Assembly (NCBI GenBank): GCA_038751255.1 | Contig: JBCDGN010000016.1 | Coordinates: 1 to 51,860 of the forward strand | Source of the DNA: JANSYP01 sp038751255 | GTDB taxonomy: Bacteria; Pseudomonadota; Alphaproteobacteria; Rhodobacterales; Rhodobacteraceae | Direction of reading: 5' to 3' | Length of the DNA stretch: 51,860 bases | In this document: one piece after another, positions 8,048-16,976 of the stretch | Layout of the letters: each line of letters begins with the position of its first letter | Position numbering within the stretch: the first letter of the stretch is position 1 | Position numbers and translations under genes: made by a program | Notes under the pieces: model-generated | Seen by the model: only the letters and a program-made list of their open reading frames with translations | Databases searched by the model: none | What the model was told of the DNA's origin: nothing

Positions 8048-9388
8048 ATGCGCTTGTCCCGATATTTTCTGCCGGTTCTGAAAGAAACGCCGTCAGAAGC
8101 TCAGATTGCCAGCCATCGTTTGATGCTGCGGGCAGGGATGATCCAGCAGGCAAGCGCTGGCATCTATTCGTGGCTTCCCATGGGCTACAAAGTGCTCAAA
8201 CGGATCGAACAGATCGTCCATGAAGAACAGATCCGTGCGGGTCACATTCCCTTGCTCATGCCGACACTGCAATCGGCAGACTTGTGGCGTGAAAGCGGTC
8301 GCTATGATGACTACGGGCAAGAAATGTTGCGAGTGACAGACCGTCACGACCGCGATTTGCTCTATGGCCCGACAAATGAAGAGTTGATCACCGATATTTT
8401 CCGCAGCCATGTGCGCAGCTATCGCGATCTGCCGCTGACACTTTACCACATTCAGTGGAAATTCCGCGATGAGATCCGCCCTCGTTTCGGTGTGATGCGT
8501 GGACGCGAATTTCTCATGAAAGATGGATACAATTTCGATCTGACCAAAGAGGATGCGCTCCACGCCTATAACCGGCACCTGGTCAGCTATCTGCGCAGCT
8601 ATGAGCGGATGGGCCTGCAAGCGATCCCGATGCGGGCCGATGGTGGGCCGATAGGCGGCGACTACACCCATGAATTTCTGGTTTTGGCCGACACCGGTGA
8701 GTCCGAGGTGTTTTACGACAGCGAAGTCACGGACCTGACCTTCGGCGACCGCGAAATTGATTATGATGATGTGGCCCAGTGCCAAGGCATTCTGGAAGAA
8801 TTCACCTCGCGCTACGCCCGCACCGATGAAACCCATGAGGAAGTGCTGTTTGCCGAGATCCCAGAAGAACGCCGCCGTTCTGCGCGCGGTATTGAGGTTG
8901 GCCAGATCTTTTATTTCGGCACCAAATACTCAGAGCCTATGGGAGCCACCGTACAAGGACCCGATGGGGTTGCAGTGCCCGTCCACATGGGCAGCCATGG
9001 CATTGGGGTCAGCCGACTTTTGGGGGCCATCATTGAGGCCAGCCATGACGACAAAGGTATCATCTGGCCCGAGGGCGTCACACCCTTTCAATGCGGCATC
9101 GTCAATCTCAAGCAGGGCGATACAGAGGCCGACGCCGCATGCGAAGCGCTTTACAAAGCGCTGACCTCAAAAGGGTTAGAGCCGCTCTATGATGACCGGG
9201 ACGAGCGCGCGGGCGGCAAATTCGCCACAATGGACCTGATTGGCCTGCCTTGGCGGATCACCGTTGGGCCGCGTGGACTGAAAAACGGAGTGGTCGAGCT
9301 GACCAGCCGCAAAACCGGGGCAAGCGAAGAGCTTCCTCCCGATGCGGCGATCGACCGTGTGGCTGAGATCTACGCCCGGCTCCCTTGA
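8048..9388 (+). CDS. proS: Prolyl-tRNA synthetase
   Basis: This class II synthetase charges tRNA-Pro. From the ATG at 8048 it is 446 residues, the short form without the inserted editing domain that is usual in alphaproteobacteria. Visible signatures are the N-terminal MRLSRYFLPVLKETP, GYKVLKRIEQIV, the motif 2 region WKFRDEIRPRFGVMRGREFLMKDGY, and GSHGIGVSRLLGAIIE. The C-terminal anticodon-binding domain contains YDDRDERAGGKFATMDLIGLPWRITVGPRG. A gaggtgg stretch precedes the start. The frame is open upstream to 7874, but that part is antisense to the permease gene and not protein-like. Confidence 0.97.
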   Translation: MRLSRYFLPVLKETPSEAQIASHRLMLRAGMIQQASAGIYSWLPMGYKVLKRIEQIVHEEQIRAGHIPLLMPTLQSADLWRESGRYDDYGQEMLRVTDRHDRDLLYGPTNEELITDIFRSHVRSYRDLPLTLYHIQWKFRDEIRPRFGVMRGREFLMKDGYNFDLTKEDALHAYNRHLVSYLRSYERMGLQAIPMRADGGPIGGDYTHEFLVLADTGESEVFYDSEVTDLTFGDREIDYDDVAQCQGILEEFTSRYARTDETHEEVLFAEIPEERRRSARGIEVGQIFYFGTKYSEPMGATVQGPDGVAVPVHMGSHGIGVSRLLGAIIEASHDDKGIIWPEGVTPFQCGIVNLKQGDTEADAACEALYKALTSKGLEPLYDDRDERAGGKFATMDLIGLPWRITVGPRGLKNGVVELTSRKTGASEELPPDAAIDRVAEIYARLP

Positions 9389-9441
9389 TTTTAAGCTCTG
9401 CTTGTGTGTGAATGTTGCCGTGGCACCATATACGGTAACTT

Positions 9442-10056
9442 ATGATGAGCGCTTTCCAGAAATTCGCCATTACCTGGCTGGCATCAATCGCCGTCGCCTT
9501 TATGTTCTTCTATTATTTTCAGACCAATACAGCGGCGGTCGATCTTAACCTCGGAGTGAAACTTGGAGGTCCTATCGCTGGGGCCGCTGCGATGCTGCTT
9601 ATCACTCAACACATGCTGGCGCGCTACGAAAAGTCCCAAGGCGAAATCGACCGGACAGTGCGCAAGGCGCTGTCTGAGCGTCTGCAGCCCATTCTTGGTG
9701 AATGGGTTGCCTATGCAGACAGCACACAATCCGACCGCAAGGCCATTTCTGAGACACGGTTTGAAGAAGATGAGGGGCGTTTGGTGCTGAAAGGTGGCGT
9801 TTTTCGAAGTCGGGATAACTCGGGCGCGCCATCGGCATATGTTGGGGACTGGAACTGCGATATTGTCGCTTTCGATGGCGACCGGCTGGCCTATCTTTAC
9901 ACTTTGGTGGACAAAAGTGCCGCCGAAAACGAGATTTGGCGTGGCTTTGTTGAGGCCCGTTTGGTCACATCTGAGGCCGGTGACGTCTTCGAAGGCCGCT
10001 GGGAGGTTTTTGGCCGCGACCATCACGAAGGCAAGATCACGCTGAAAAGGGCCTGA
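9442..10056 (+). CDS. Membrane-anchored protein of unknown function
   Basis: I do not recognise the family. The protein has 204 residues from ATG 9442 (a second ATG follows immediately). Two hydrophobic helices lie near residues 8-26 and 40-58. After a charged linker comes a soluble C-terminal half of about 130 residues, rich in alternating hydrophobic and charged residues (GRLVLKGGVFRSRDN, DGDRLAYLYTL, GRWEVFGRD) that suggests a beta-rich domain facing one side of the membrane. The next gene begins 1 base after the stop, so it is likely co-transcribed with the HAD gene. Confidence 0.65.
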   Translation: MMSAFQKFAITWLASIAVAFMFFYYFQTNTAAVDLNLGVKLGGPIAGAAAMLLITQHMLARYEKSQGEIDRTVRKALSERLQPILGEWVAYADSTQSDRKAISETRFEEDEGRLVLKGGVFRSRDNSGAPSAYVGDWNCDIVAFDGDRLAYLYTLVDKSAAENEIWRGFVEARLVTSEAGDVFEGRWEVFGRDHHEGKITLKRA

Positions 10057-10057
10057 G

Positions 10058-10711
10058 ATGACGCAAAAGCTTCTGCTGCTCGACATGGACGGCGTGATTT
10101 ATCAGGGCTCAAATTTTTGGCTCGATCTTCATAGAGCTATGGGAACAGAAGACTTTGCCCTGGATTTGTGGGATCGGATGTCGGTTTCGGACTATGTGGA
10201 ACTGAGCGAGCGCACAGCTGCGTGTTGGAAGGGACGTTCGGCAGCGCCTTATCTTCAAATGGTTGCGGACAGACAGCCCACTTGGGGGATAAAGAAACTA
10301 CTTCAGCAAGCCCATTCTCAGGGGCTTTATCTTGTTGTGGTAAGTTCGGGGTCGTGGCGCCTCGCGGTGCGGGCCAAGGCCGATTACGGCATCCACGAGA
10401 TCCACGCAAATCGGCTTGGGATCAGCAATTCTGGCCATTTTGATGGTAGCGTGGATGTGCAGGTCGATGATGCGCGCAAAGACGTGACGGTGCGCCGTAT
10501 CCAAGCGCGTTTGGGCATCTCGCCCGAGAGCACAATGGTGATCGGAGATAGCCGTAGCGATATTCCCATGGTCAATCTGGCAGCGCATAGTGTCGGGTAC
10601 CGCGTCAAGGACCACGCCATTCGGGGGCTTTTTGAAACCCATATCGATGGTCGGTCAATCGCACAAGCCTCGAGTGCAGTTGGCAGTTTTTCTGAGATGG
10701 TCCCGGTTTGA
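10058..10711 (+). CDS. HAD-superfamily phosphatase, phosphoserine-phosphatase-like
   Basis: The protein is 217 residues. HAD hydrolases form an aspartyl-phosphate; here the nucleophile motif is LLLLDMDGVIY near residue 8, motif II is VVVSSGS, and motif IV is IGDSRSDIPMV near the C-terminus. The helical cap sits between motifs I and II, as in the phosphoserine phosphatase-like branch. Substrate cannot be read from the sequence. It starts one base after the stop of the preceding membrane protein gene. Confidence 0.8.
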   Translation: MTQKLLLLDMDGVIYQGSNFWLDLHRAMGTEDFALDLWDRMSVSDYVELSERTAACWKGRSAAPYLQMVADRQPTWGIKKLLQQAHSQGLYLVVVSSGSWRLAVRAKADYGIHEIHANRLGISNSGHFDGSVDVQVDDARKDVTVRRIQARLGISPESTMVIGDSRSDIPMVNLAAHSVGYRVKDHAIRGLFETHIDGRSIAQASSAVGSFSEMVPV

Positions 10712-10783
10712 TCCTTACCAAAACCGCGTTACAGGGGCTTCCGCGCTTTCGACCCAATAGGGCGACAAGAAGGAACTCCAAGA

Positions 10784-11440
10784 ATGAGCCGTGAGAAACG
10801 TCGCGTTTTGGTCTTTGGCGACAGTCTGACCTGGGGCTATGCCCCAGATTTCTCTGGCCGCTATACATCCCACTATCGCTGGCCAGAGGTGATGGAATCT
10901 GCGCTTGAAGGAGTGACAGCCATCACGGAGGCTCTGAACGGTCGCCGTACGGCCTATGACGATATGAGCTCTCAGGCGGACCTAAACGGCGTGCGACTGC
11001 TGCCCACACTACTGACATCGCAAATGCCACTCGATCTCACGGTGATCATGCTTGGCACCAATGATTTGTGCTGTGGAGGCTCTTTGCGCGATGTGGAACG
11101 TGGGTTGAAGCGCCTGGTCGAGATCATCCGGCATCACCCGACGCGGACCTCCTACATTCATGACCGCATCCTTCTGGTGGCCCCGCCACCGATGGTCTCT
11201 GGCATCCAAGAGGAGATCTCTCCGCAAATCGCTGAATTGAGCGAAGGCCTCTCAATGACCGTCCGGCGTGTCGCGGAGATTTGTAACACCGCCTTTTTCG
11301 ATGCAGGGACGGTGGCAACGGCCTCGCAGATAGACGGCGTGCATTTCGATCCTGAAACCTCTCGTGCACTCGGTCTTGCGATCGCCCCAGAAGTGGCAAA
11401 ATGCCTGGCCACTGTGTCCAACGCACCGAGCGATCGCTGA
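10784..11440 (+). CDS. SGNH/GDSL-type esterase or acylhydrolase
   Basis: The protein is 218 residues with no signal peptide, so it is probably cytoplasmic. The family hydrolyses esters and acyl groups through a Ser-Asp/His dyad. The GDSL block is VLVFGDSLTWGY (Ser14), the glycine/asparagine block is VIMLGTNDL, and the C-terminal DGVHFDPE supplies the DxxH pair. The length and GTND block resemble arylesterase-like members. An aaggaa stretch lies about 8 bases before the ATG. The substrate is unknown. Confidence 0.85.
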   Translation: MSREKRRVLVFGDSLTWGYAPDFSGRYTSHYRWPEVMESALEGVTAITEALNGRRTAYDDMSSQADLNGVRLLPTLLTSQMPLDLTVIMLGTNDLCCGGSLRDVERGLKRLVEIIRHHPTRTSYIHDRILLVAPPPMVSGIQEEISPQIAELSEGLSMTVRRVAEICNTAFFDAGTVATASQIDGVHFDPETSRALGLAIAPEVAKCLATVSNAPSDR

Positions 11441-11560
11441 GCCATTCCCTGCCAATCAATTGGATGGCCAGTCAAAAGAGACCGCTTCGCCCTGTTCACC
11501 TTTCAACAGATGTGATCTTTAGCGCTTAGGGTGAACGCTCCTGCAGAAGGATGAGGGCTC

Positions 11561-12256
11561 ATGACAAAGAAAATTCTAGCTGAATTTATTGGGACGTTTG
11601 TGTTGGTGTTTGGTGGCTGTGGTGCCGCGGTTTTGGCGGCGGGCGTGCCGGATGTGGGCATTGGATGGCTAGGGGTCTCCTTTGCCTTTGGTTTGACAGT
11701 TCTCACAATGGCTTACGCCGTTGGGGGTATCTCGGGGGGTCACTTTAACCCGGCAGTCACCTTGGGCCTTTTGTCGGCAGGCCGGATCGAGTTGCGCGAA
11801 GTTCCGCCCTATATCGTGTCGCAGGTTCTGGGCGGTATTGCGGCGGCGGCGATGCTGTTCTTGATCGTCTCGGGACAACCAGACTTCACTGGCGTCGGCA
11901 GCTTTGCCACCAATGGGTACGGCGAGGCATCGCCGCAGGGCTACTCGCTGCTCTCTGCCGCCGTGATCGAGGTTCTGCTCACCGCGATTTTCATCATCAT
12001 CATTCTCGGCGTGACATCGCATCATGCGCCGGTGGGTTTTGCACCCCTCGCAATTGGCCTGGCCTTGACCTTGATCCACTTGATCTCAATCCCGGTGACC
12101 AACACGTCCGTCAATCCCGCGCGCTCAACCGGTGTGGCCATCTTTGCCGACGGTCCGGCGCTTGAACAGCTTTGGCTTTTCTGGGTCGCGCCGCTTGCGG
12201 GTGGGATCATTGGTGGGCTCATATGGAATTGGACAGATGGCGACTTCATCGACTGA
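11561..12256 (+). CDS. aqpZ: Aquaporin Z
   Basis: The protein has 231 residues and six membrane helices with the two half-helices bearing NPA (63-65 and 185-187). The four selectivity-filter positions read Phe43, His173, Thr182 and Arg188, the water-selective pattern of AqpZ rather than the wider glycerol channel. The stretch LTLIHLISIPVTNTSVNPAR is nearly identical to the E. coli protein as I remember it. The gene ends inside the start of the peroxiredoxin gene (20-base overlap), which implies coupled expression. Some aquaporins also pass hydrogen peroxide; whether this one does is not visible. Confidence 0.96.
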   Translation: MTKKILAEFIGTFVLVFGGCGAAVLAAGVPDVGIGWLGVSFAFGLTVLTMAYAVGGISGGHFNPAVTLGLLSAGRIELREVPPYIVSQVLGGIAAAAMLFLIVSGQPDFTGVGSFATNGYGEASPQGYSLLSAAVIEVLLTAIFIIIILGVTSHHAPVGFAPLAIGLALTLIHLISIPVTNTSVNPARSTGVAIFADGPALEQLWLFWVAPLAGGIIGGLIWNWTDGDFID

Positions 12257-12836
12257 AAATCAGCCGTTCTCAAGCAGCTCTGGGGTGGATTGGTCTCAGA
12301 TACCGGCGCCCGAAGATGATGGTGGCGCCAGCCACCTGCAGGGTCTTGGAGTGCCGTCCATGGTTTTGCAGGCCTCCAATGGCGATGAAGTTGATCTCTC
12401 CGAGGTCCCTGGCCGGAGCGTTGTTTATGCCTACCCGATGACCGGACGTCCCGATGTGGCGCTGCCTGACGGGTGGGACGACATCCCTGGCGCGCGGGGG
12501 TGCACACCGCAATCCTGCGCCTTTCGGGACCACGCAGAGGAACTTGCGGGTTTGGGTGTGACACGGATTTTTGGGCTCTCCACCCAGGACAGCGTGTATC
12601 AGCGCGAGGCGGCAGAGCGATTGCATCTGCCGTTTCCATTGCTCTCTGATACCGGCTTGGCGCTCGCCGACGAACTTGATCTGCCGCGCTTCAAAGCAGA
12701 GGGTATGGTGCTTCTGAAAAGGCTGACCCTGATTTTGATGGATGGGATGATCGAACATGTGTTCTATCCGGTCTTTCCACCGGACCAAAACGCGGATGAT
12801 GTTGTGGCGTGGCTGAGGGCCAACCCGGTCGTGTGA
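12237..12836 (+). CDS. Peroxiredoxin, thioredoxin-fold
   Basis: The protein is 199 residues from ATG 12237, which lies within the last codons of aqpZ in another frame. Peroxiredoxins reduce H2O2 and alkyl hydroperoxides with a reactive cysteine. The active-site block is RGCTPQSCAFRDHAEEL, with Cys89 and Cys94 and an arginine shortly after. This resembles the BCP/PrxQ-like group, where two cysteines five residues apart can form an internal disulfide. The thioredoxin fold is supported by VVYAYPMTG and FPLLSDTGLALADELDL. The first 35 residues are low in structure. The frame continues upstream to 12132, but that part is antiparallel in meaning to aqpZ codons and is rejected. Confidence 0.85.
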   Translation: MATSSTENQPFSSSSGVDWSQIPAPEDDGGASHLQGLGVPSMVLQASNGDEVDLSEVPGRSVVYAYPMTGRPDVALPDGWDDIPGARGCTPQSCAFRDHAEELAGLGVTRIFGLSTQDSVYQREAAERLHLPFPLLSDTGLALADELDLPRFKAEGMVLLKRLTLILMDGMIEHVFYPVFPPDQNADDVVAWLRANPVV

Positions 12837-13414
12837 ACCGGCTTTGCTATCTCACTCATCCTCAGGTGGTGATCGACCCAGCTGTGCCGGTTCCAAATTG
12901 GGGCCTAAATGAAATGGGCCAGAAACGTGTTGCCAGCCTTGCTTCGTACGCATCTCAGGCTTTGGCTGGCACAGTCGCGGTCTACGCAAGTCCCGAGCGC
13001 AAAGCGCAAGAGACCGCGGGTCCGGTTGCCGAAGCGCTGGGTCTGCCGGTCAACATCCGTGATGACAGCTATGAAAACGACCGCAGTGCCACTGGCTATC
13101 TTCCCGGGCCTGCCTTTGAGGCCATGGCAGATCGGTTTTTCGCCACACCTGAGTTGAGCGTGGACGGCTGGGAACCGGCCATCGACGCCCAGGCTCGTAT
13201 CGTAGCAGCGGCGCACGCGATTCTATCAGAAAGCCCACCTGGCCACATCCTGATGGTTGGACACGGCGCTGTCGGCACCTTGTTGATGAGCCACGCTGCA
13301 GGTTGGGCGATATCGCGCGATCATGATCAACCGGTCGGCGGCGGCAATGCCTTTTCCATCGCGCGCGACACTGGCGAGCTACTGAACGGTTGGATCCCGA
13401 TGGAGAAGCTTTGA
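12833..13414 (+). CDS. Histidine phosphatase (phosphoglycerate mutase-like) family protein
   Basis: The protein is 193 residues, starting at GTG 12833, which overlaps the TGA of the peroxiredoxin gene (GTGA). The family uses a phosphohistidine. The usual N-terminal RHG triad is replaced by THP (LCYLTHPQVVID), so the histidine (His9) is present but the preceding arginine is not. Other active-site pieces are visible: ASPERKAQETA, YENDRSATG and MVGHGAVGTLLMSH. The substrate is unknown; reduced or altered phosphatase activity is possible because of the missing arginine. Confidence 0.8.
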   Translation: MNRLCYLTHPQVVIDPAVPVPNWGLNEMGQKRVASLASYASQALAGTVAVYASPERKAQETAGPVAEALGLPVNIRDDSYENDRSATGYLPGPAFEAMADRFFATPELSVDGWEPAIDAQARIVAAAHAILSESPPGHILMVGHGAVGTLLMSHAAGWAISRDHDQPVGGGNAFSIARDTGELLNGWIPMEKL

Positions 13415-13489
13415 TCGGGTCCTGTCCGGTTTCGCGTTGACCCCAGCGTCTTGCCCAGCCAAGCAAGCCTGACAGTCCGGGAGCCCTTT

Positions 13490-14773
13490 ATGTCGACACC
13501 ACCACCCTTTTCCGCCTATGAGCGCATGATCGCTTGGCGATATCTTCGCGCCACGCGCGCCGAGGGTGGGGTCAGTGTGATGACTTGGATCTCGCTCATT
13601 GGGATCACGCTCGCGGTCTTTGCGCTGATCGCCACACTCGCGGTTCGGGCGGGCTTCCGTGCGGAGTTTGTCGACACGATCATCGGCGCCAATGCGCATA
13701 TCACTTACTACAATGCCACCGTGATCGATGACGCAGGACGCGCCACCCGCGCTATTGCTGATTACCAAGACCTCACAGAGCGGCTTTCAGAGATGCCGGG
13801 CGTGATGCGCGCAGCCCCCCTGGTGAAAGGCCAGGTGATGCTCGGTCATGAGGGCAGAGCGGCCGCGGCGCAAATCTACGGGATGCGTGCAGGGGATCTC
13901 GCCGATCTGCCGCGCATATCGCAAAGCGGAGAGATTTGGGGCGAGACTGAGCGTTATGGCGAGGGCATCGCTGTGGGCTCTGGGATCGCCAGATCTTTGG
14001 GCCTGAGGCCGGGTGATCAACTCAAATTGATCTCACCTGATGGGGTCAAAACCCCTTTCGGCACAAAGCCCCGTGTCGCCGTCTACGAGGTCGCTTTCAT
14101 CTTTTCCGCCGGCCGCTATGACATTGACAAGACGCGGCTCTACATGCCTTTCGTGCAGGCCCAAGAGTTTTTCAATCGTGACGGCGTTGCTGACGAGATT
14201 GAGATCATGATCGAGGACCCTGAGGCTGTGAAAGCCATGGCCCTCACGCTGAGCCCTGCGGTGGCCGATACCGGCTACCTCCTGACCTGGCAGGATGCAT
14301 CAGGGAATTTCCTCCGCGCGCTGGAGGTTGAAGACAATGTGATGTTCGTCATCCTTTCGGTCCTGGTTCTGATCGCGGCGATGAACATCGTCTCAGGCCT
14401 GATTATGCTCGTGAAAAACAAGCAGGCCGACATTGGTATTTTGCGCACTATCGGCTTGAGCGAGGGGGCAGTCCTGAGAGTGTTTTTCCTATGTGGCGTC
14501 AGCACCGGACTTGCGGGCACATTGGCTGGTGCTGTTTTCGGGGCGCTTTTCGCACTCTATATCGATCCAATTTTTGCAGCAGTGAATGCGCTCTCTGGGG
14601 GTGGCGTTTGGGATCCATCGATCCGAGGGATTTACTATTTGCCGGCCCGTCTTCTGCCGGAAGATGTGTTGACTGCGGTCACACTGTCGCTTGGACTGTC
14701 CTGCGTGGTCACCTATTTCCCGGCGCGACGGGCTGCGCGGCTTAATCCCGTAGAGGCACTGCGCCATGGCTGA
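13490..14773 (+). CDS. Lipoprotein-releasing ABC transporter permease, LolC/E/F type
   Basis: With LolD this inner-membrane permease releases outer-membrane lipoproteins to the periplasmic carrier. The protein is 427 residues from ATG 13490. It has an N-terminal helix after AWRYLRATRAEGGVSVMTWISLIGITLAVFALI, a large periplasmic domain (about 50-270), and three C-terminal helices in the FtsX-like domain starting VLVLIAAMNIVSGLIMLVKNKQADIGILRTIG and ending PARRAARLNPVEALRHG. Only one permease gene is present beside lolD, as in bacteria using a single LolF-like subunit. It overlaps lolD by 8 bases. Confidence 0.92.
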   Translation: MSTPPPFSAYERMIAWRYLRATRAEGGVSVMTWISLIGITLAVFALIATLAVRAGFRAEFVDTIIGANAHITYYNATVIDDAGRATRAIADYQDLTERLSEMPGVMRAAPLVKGQVMLGHEGRAAAAQIYGMRAGDLADLPRISQSGEIWGETERYGEGIAVGSGIARSLGLRPGDQLKLISPDGVKTPFGTKPRVAVYEVAFIFSAGRYDIDKTRLYMPFVQAQEFFNRDGVADEIEIMIEDPEAVKAMALTLSPAVADTGYLLTWQDASGNFLRALEVEDNVMFVILSVLVLIAAMNIVSGLIMLVKNKQADIGILRTIGLSEGAVLRVFFLCGVSTGLAGTLAGAVFGALFALYIDPIFAAVNALSGGGVWDPSIRGIYYLPARLLPEDVLTAVTLSLGLSCVVTYFPARRAARLNPVEALRHG

Positions 14774-15446
14774 TCCAGCGCTGCGCTTGCGCGGTGTCAG
14801 CCGGTGTTACAACCCAGGCCTTGCCAATGAGGTTGTGGTGCTGCGCGATCTCGATCTGACATTGGCGCCCGGCGAGCTTGTGGCGCTAACAGCTCCTTCC
14901 GGAGCGGGCAAATCGACGCTCCTGCACATCTCTGGCCTGTTAGACCAACCCGACGGTGGAACAGTTGAGATCAATGGTCAAGAAACCACGACGCTCAGCG
15001 ATGCCAAGCGCACCGCGCTGAGACGCGACAGTCTGGGCTTTGTCTATCAATTTCACCACCTCTTGCCGGAATTCACCGCCGCTGAGAACGTGATCCTACC
15101 ACAGCTTGCCGCTGGTATGCCGCGGCGCAAGGCGGAAGACAGGGCGTCACGGCTGCTTGAAAAAGTGGGCCTCGCCGCGAGGGCCGATCACCGTCCAGCG
15201 GCGCTATCTGGCGGTGAGGCTCAGCGGACCGCACTGTGCCGTGCCTTGGCCAACGCGCCCGTAGTGCTGTTGGCCGATGAGCCTACAGGCAATCTCGACC
15301 CAGCAACGGCAGAAACGGTTTTTACCACGCTCTTAGAGCTTGTCCGTGAGACGGGACTTGCCGCGCTGATCGCGACCCATAATCCCGAGATCGCCACCCG
15401 TACAGATCGTCACATTCGTTTGGTCAACGGCCGCATCGAAGAGTAA
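14766..15446 (+). CDS. lolD: Lipoprotein-releasing ABC transporter ATPase
   Basis: This is a 226-residue ABC ATPase. Walker A is APSGAGKST (about 43-51), the signature is LSGGEAQRTALCRALA, and Walker B is VVLLADEPTGNLD followed by the H-loop IATHN. The LolD/MacB-type sequence VYQFHHLLPEFTAAENVILP is clear. Its ATG lies 8 bases inside the permease gene. It powers lipoprotein extraction from the inner membrane. Confidence 0.95.
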   Translation: MADPALRLRGVSRCYNPGLANEVVVLRDLDLTLAPGELVALTAPSGAGKSTLLHISGLLDQPDGGTVEINGQETTTLSDAKRTALRRDSLGFVYQFHHLLPEFTAAENVILPQLAAGMPRRKAEDRASRLLEKVGLAARADHRPAALSGGEAQRTALCRALANAPVVLLADEPTGNLDPATAETVFTTLLELVRETGLAALIATHNPEIATRTDRHIRLVNGRIEE

Positions 15447-15451
15447 ACGAC

Positions 15452-16318
15452 CTAGTGTTTCTCAAGGCGTTGGATGAATTGGGTCAAAAGATCGAGCGCC
15501 TCCGGTTCGTCTAGAAACGGCACGTGCCCACGATCTGGAACGGTAGTATGCAGCATATCCGGACGCCGTTTGACCATCTCTGCCTTCGTCTCTGCTGAGA
15601 GAATATCAGAGTTTTCCCCGCGAATGAGGGCGATGGGAAGACCCTTAAAAGCGTCAAACAAGGGCCACATGCTGGGCAGCGTGTCCCCGGCGCTTTGCTC
15701 GATCAGCGACTTTCGCAGCTGGGCGTCATAGCGAAGCTCCAACCCCGTCGCGCCCTGCTTGTAGATATGATCCACATGGGCGCGCCAACGGGCTAAATCG
15801 ACAGTCGGAAACTTCGCGGCATAGGTTTCTTGGATCGCGCGGGCGGCCTCATCGAGCGTCTTTTGCGGTGGAACAACGCTGAGATAACCAAAAATATGGG
15901 CCAGACCTGCGGGTTCGATCATTGGGCCAATATCATTCAGACAAGCGCCAAGCAGACGGTCCGGATGCCCCGAACCCAGGACCATTGCGATCATGCCCCC
16001 GCGCGATGTTCCCAGGATCGCAGTCTGCGCAATGCCGAGATGATCCAGTAATTCCAGGACATCTTCGCTTTCACGCAGAATGTTGTAATTCATATAGTCT
16101 TTGTCGAAGTCCGAGCGACCACGCCCTCGGCTGTCCAGTCGTATCACGCGGCACTGCTTCAGAAGGTGCGGACGGACGAAGTCGAAATCGGTCATGTTGC
16201 GGGTCAGACCCGCAAGGCAGAGCAACGGCAGACCATCGCCCGCATCATCATAGGCCAGAGAGAGCCCGTCGCTGGTCTGGAAATGGCGGATGTCTGGATC
16301 AGATGAGGTTGGGCACAT
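15452..16318 (-). CDS. Alpha/beta hydrolase
   Basis: The protein has 288 residues with a canonical alpha/beta-hydrolase layout: LPLLCLAGLTRNMTDF (oxyanion region), RVIRLDSRGRGRSD, nucleophile elbow GTSRGG (Ser105), an acid in GENSD and the histidine in DRGHVPF (His265). No signal peptide is seen. It resembles carboxylesterase/lactonase-like members such as PcaD homologues, but the substrate is not predictable. The start ATG at 16318 lies 20 bases inside the end of the upstream HAD gene, so the two are coupled. It converges on lolD with 5 bases between. Confidence 0.85.
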   Translation of the reverse strand: MCPTSSDPDIRHFQTSDGLSLAYDDAGDGLPLLCLAGLTRNMTDFDFVRPHLLKQCRVIRLDSRGRGRSDFDKDYMNYNILRESEDVLELLDHLGIAQTAILGTSRGGMIAMVLGSGHPDRLLGACLNDIGPMIEPAGLAHIFGYLSVVPPQKTLDEAARAIQETYAAKFPTVDLARWRAHVDHIYKQGATGLELRYDAQLRKSLIEQSAGDTLPSMWPLFDAFKGLPIALIRGENSDILSAETKAEMVKRRPDMLHTTVPDRGHVPFLDEPEALDLLTQFIQRLEKH

Positions 16319-16976
16319 CTGCGAGATCCTTTAGGATATGAGCAGGGCGCCCAGGAAGACGGTCGAGCGGCAATCCATTGCGATTGACCCAAACCGAGAC
16401 AAAGCCATAGGCGGCAGCGCAGCTTGCGTCCCATCCATTTGACGAGGCAAACAAAACCGAGTCTCGGCTGACACTGAACTTTGTTTCAACAAGATTGTAG
16501 ACCTTGGGCGAAGGTTTGAAGACACCAACTGTCTCGACCGAGAGGATCTTATCAATCAAGCCATTGAGACCGCCCGCATCGCAGGCGGTCGCGATCATTG
16601 CGGGGCTGCCGTTGGAAAGAATGCCGATACCGATGCCTTGGGTGCGCAACGCTTCTAGGCAGCTTCGGGCATCGGGGTAGGCATCAAGCTGGCGGTAGAG
16701 ATCGAGCAGCTCGTCTCGCAAGGCGGGGTCAGAAAGGCCGTGGCGTTCCATCGTCCAGTCCAGCGCATCTTGCGTGACTTGCCAGAAATCGGTGTGATCA
16801 CCGGTCACCGCGCGTAGCCAGCTATATTCAAGCTGTTTGTTTCGCCAGTCCGATGCAAGATCCTGCCAGAGGTCCTTAAGCGCGGGAAAACTTCCCTCAG
16901 CCGCGACGCGGCGCGCAGCGGCCGCGATGTCGAACAAGGTGCCATAGGCATCGAAAATGACGGTTGTGATCGGCAT
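16299..16976 (-). CDS. Haloacid dehalogenase type II (HAD family)
   Basis: From ATG 16976, preceded by GAGGAAGGA, the protein is 225 residues, the usual length of L-2-haloacid dehalogenases. Visible motifs are FDAYGTLFD (nucleophile Asp9), LSNGSP, KPSPKVY, and SSNGWDASCAA, the last being typical of this subfamily. Such enzymes replace halogen by hydroxyl on short 2-haloacids, though some family members act otherwise. A longer open frame to 17270 lacks family resemblance and is not used. It is coupled to the downstream alpha/beta hydrolase. Confidence 0.88.
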   Translation of the reverse strand: MPITTVIFDAYGTLFDIAAAARRVAAEGSFPALKDLWQDLASDWRNKQLEYSWLRAVTGDHTDFWQVTQDALDWTMERHGLSDPALRDELLDLYRQLDAYPDARSCLEALRTQGIGIGILSNGSPAMIATACDAGGLNGLIDKILSVETVGVFKPSPKVYNLVETKFSVSRDSVLFASSNGWDASCAAAYGFVSVWVNRNGLPLDRLPGRPAHILKDLADVPNLI

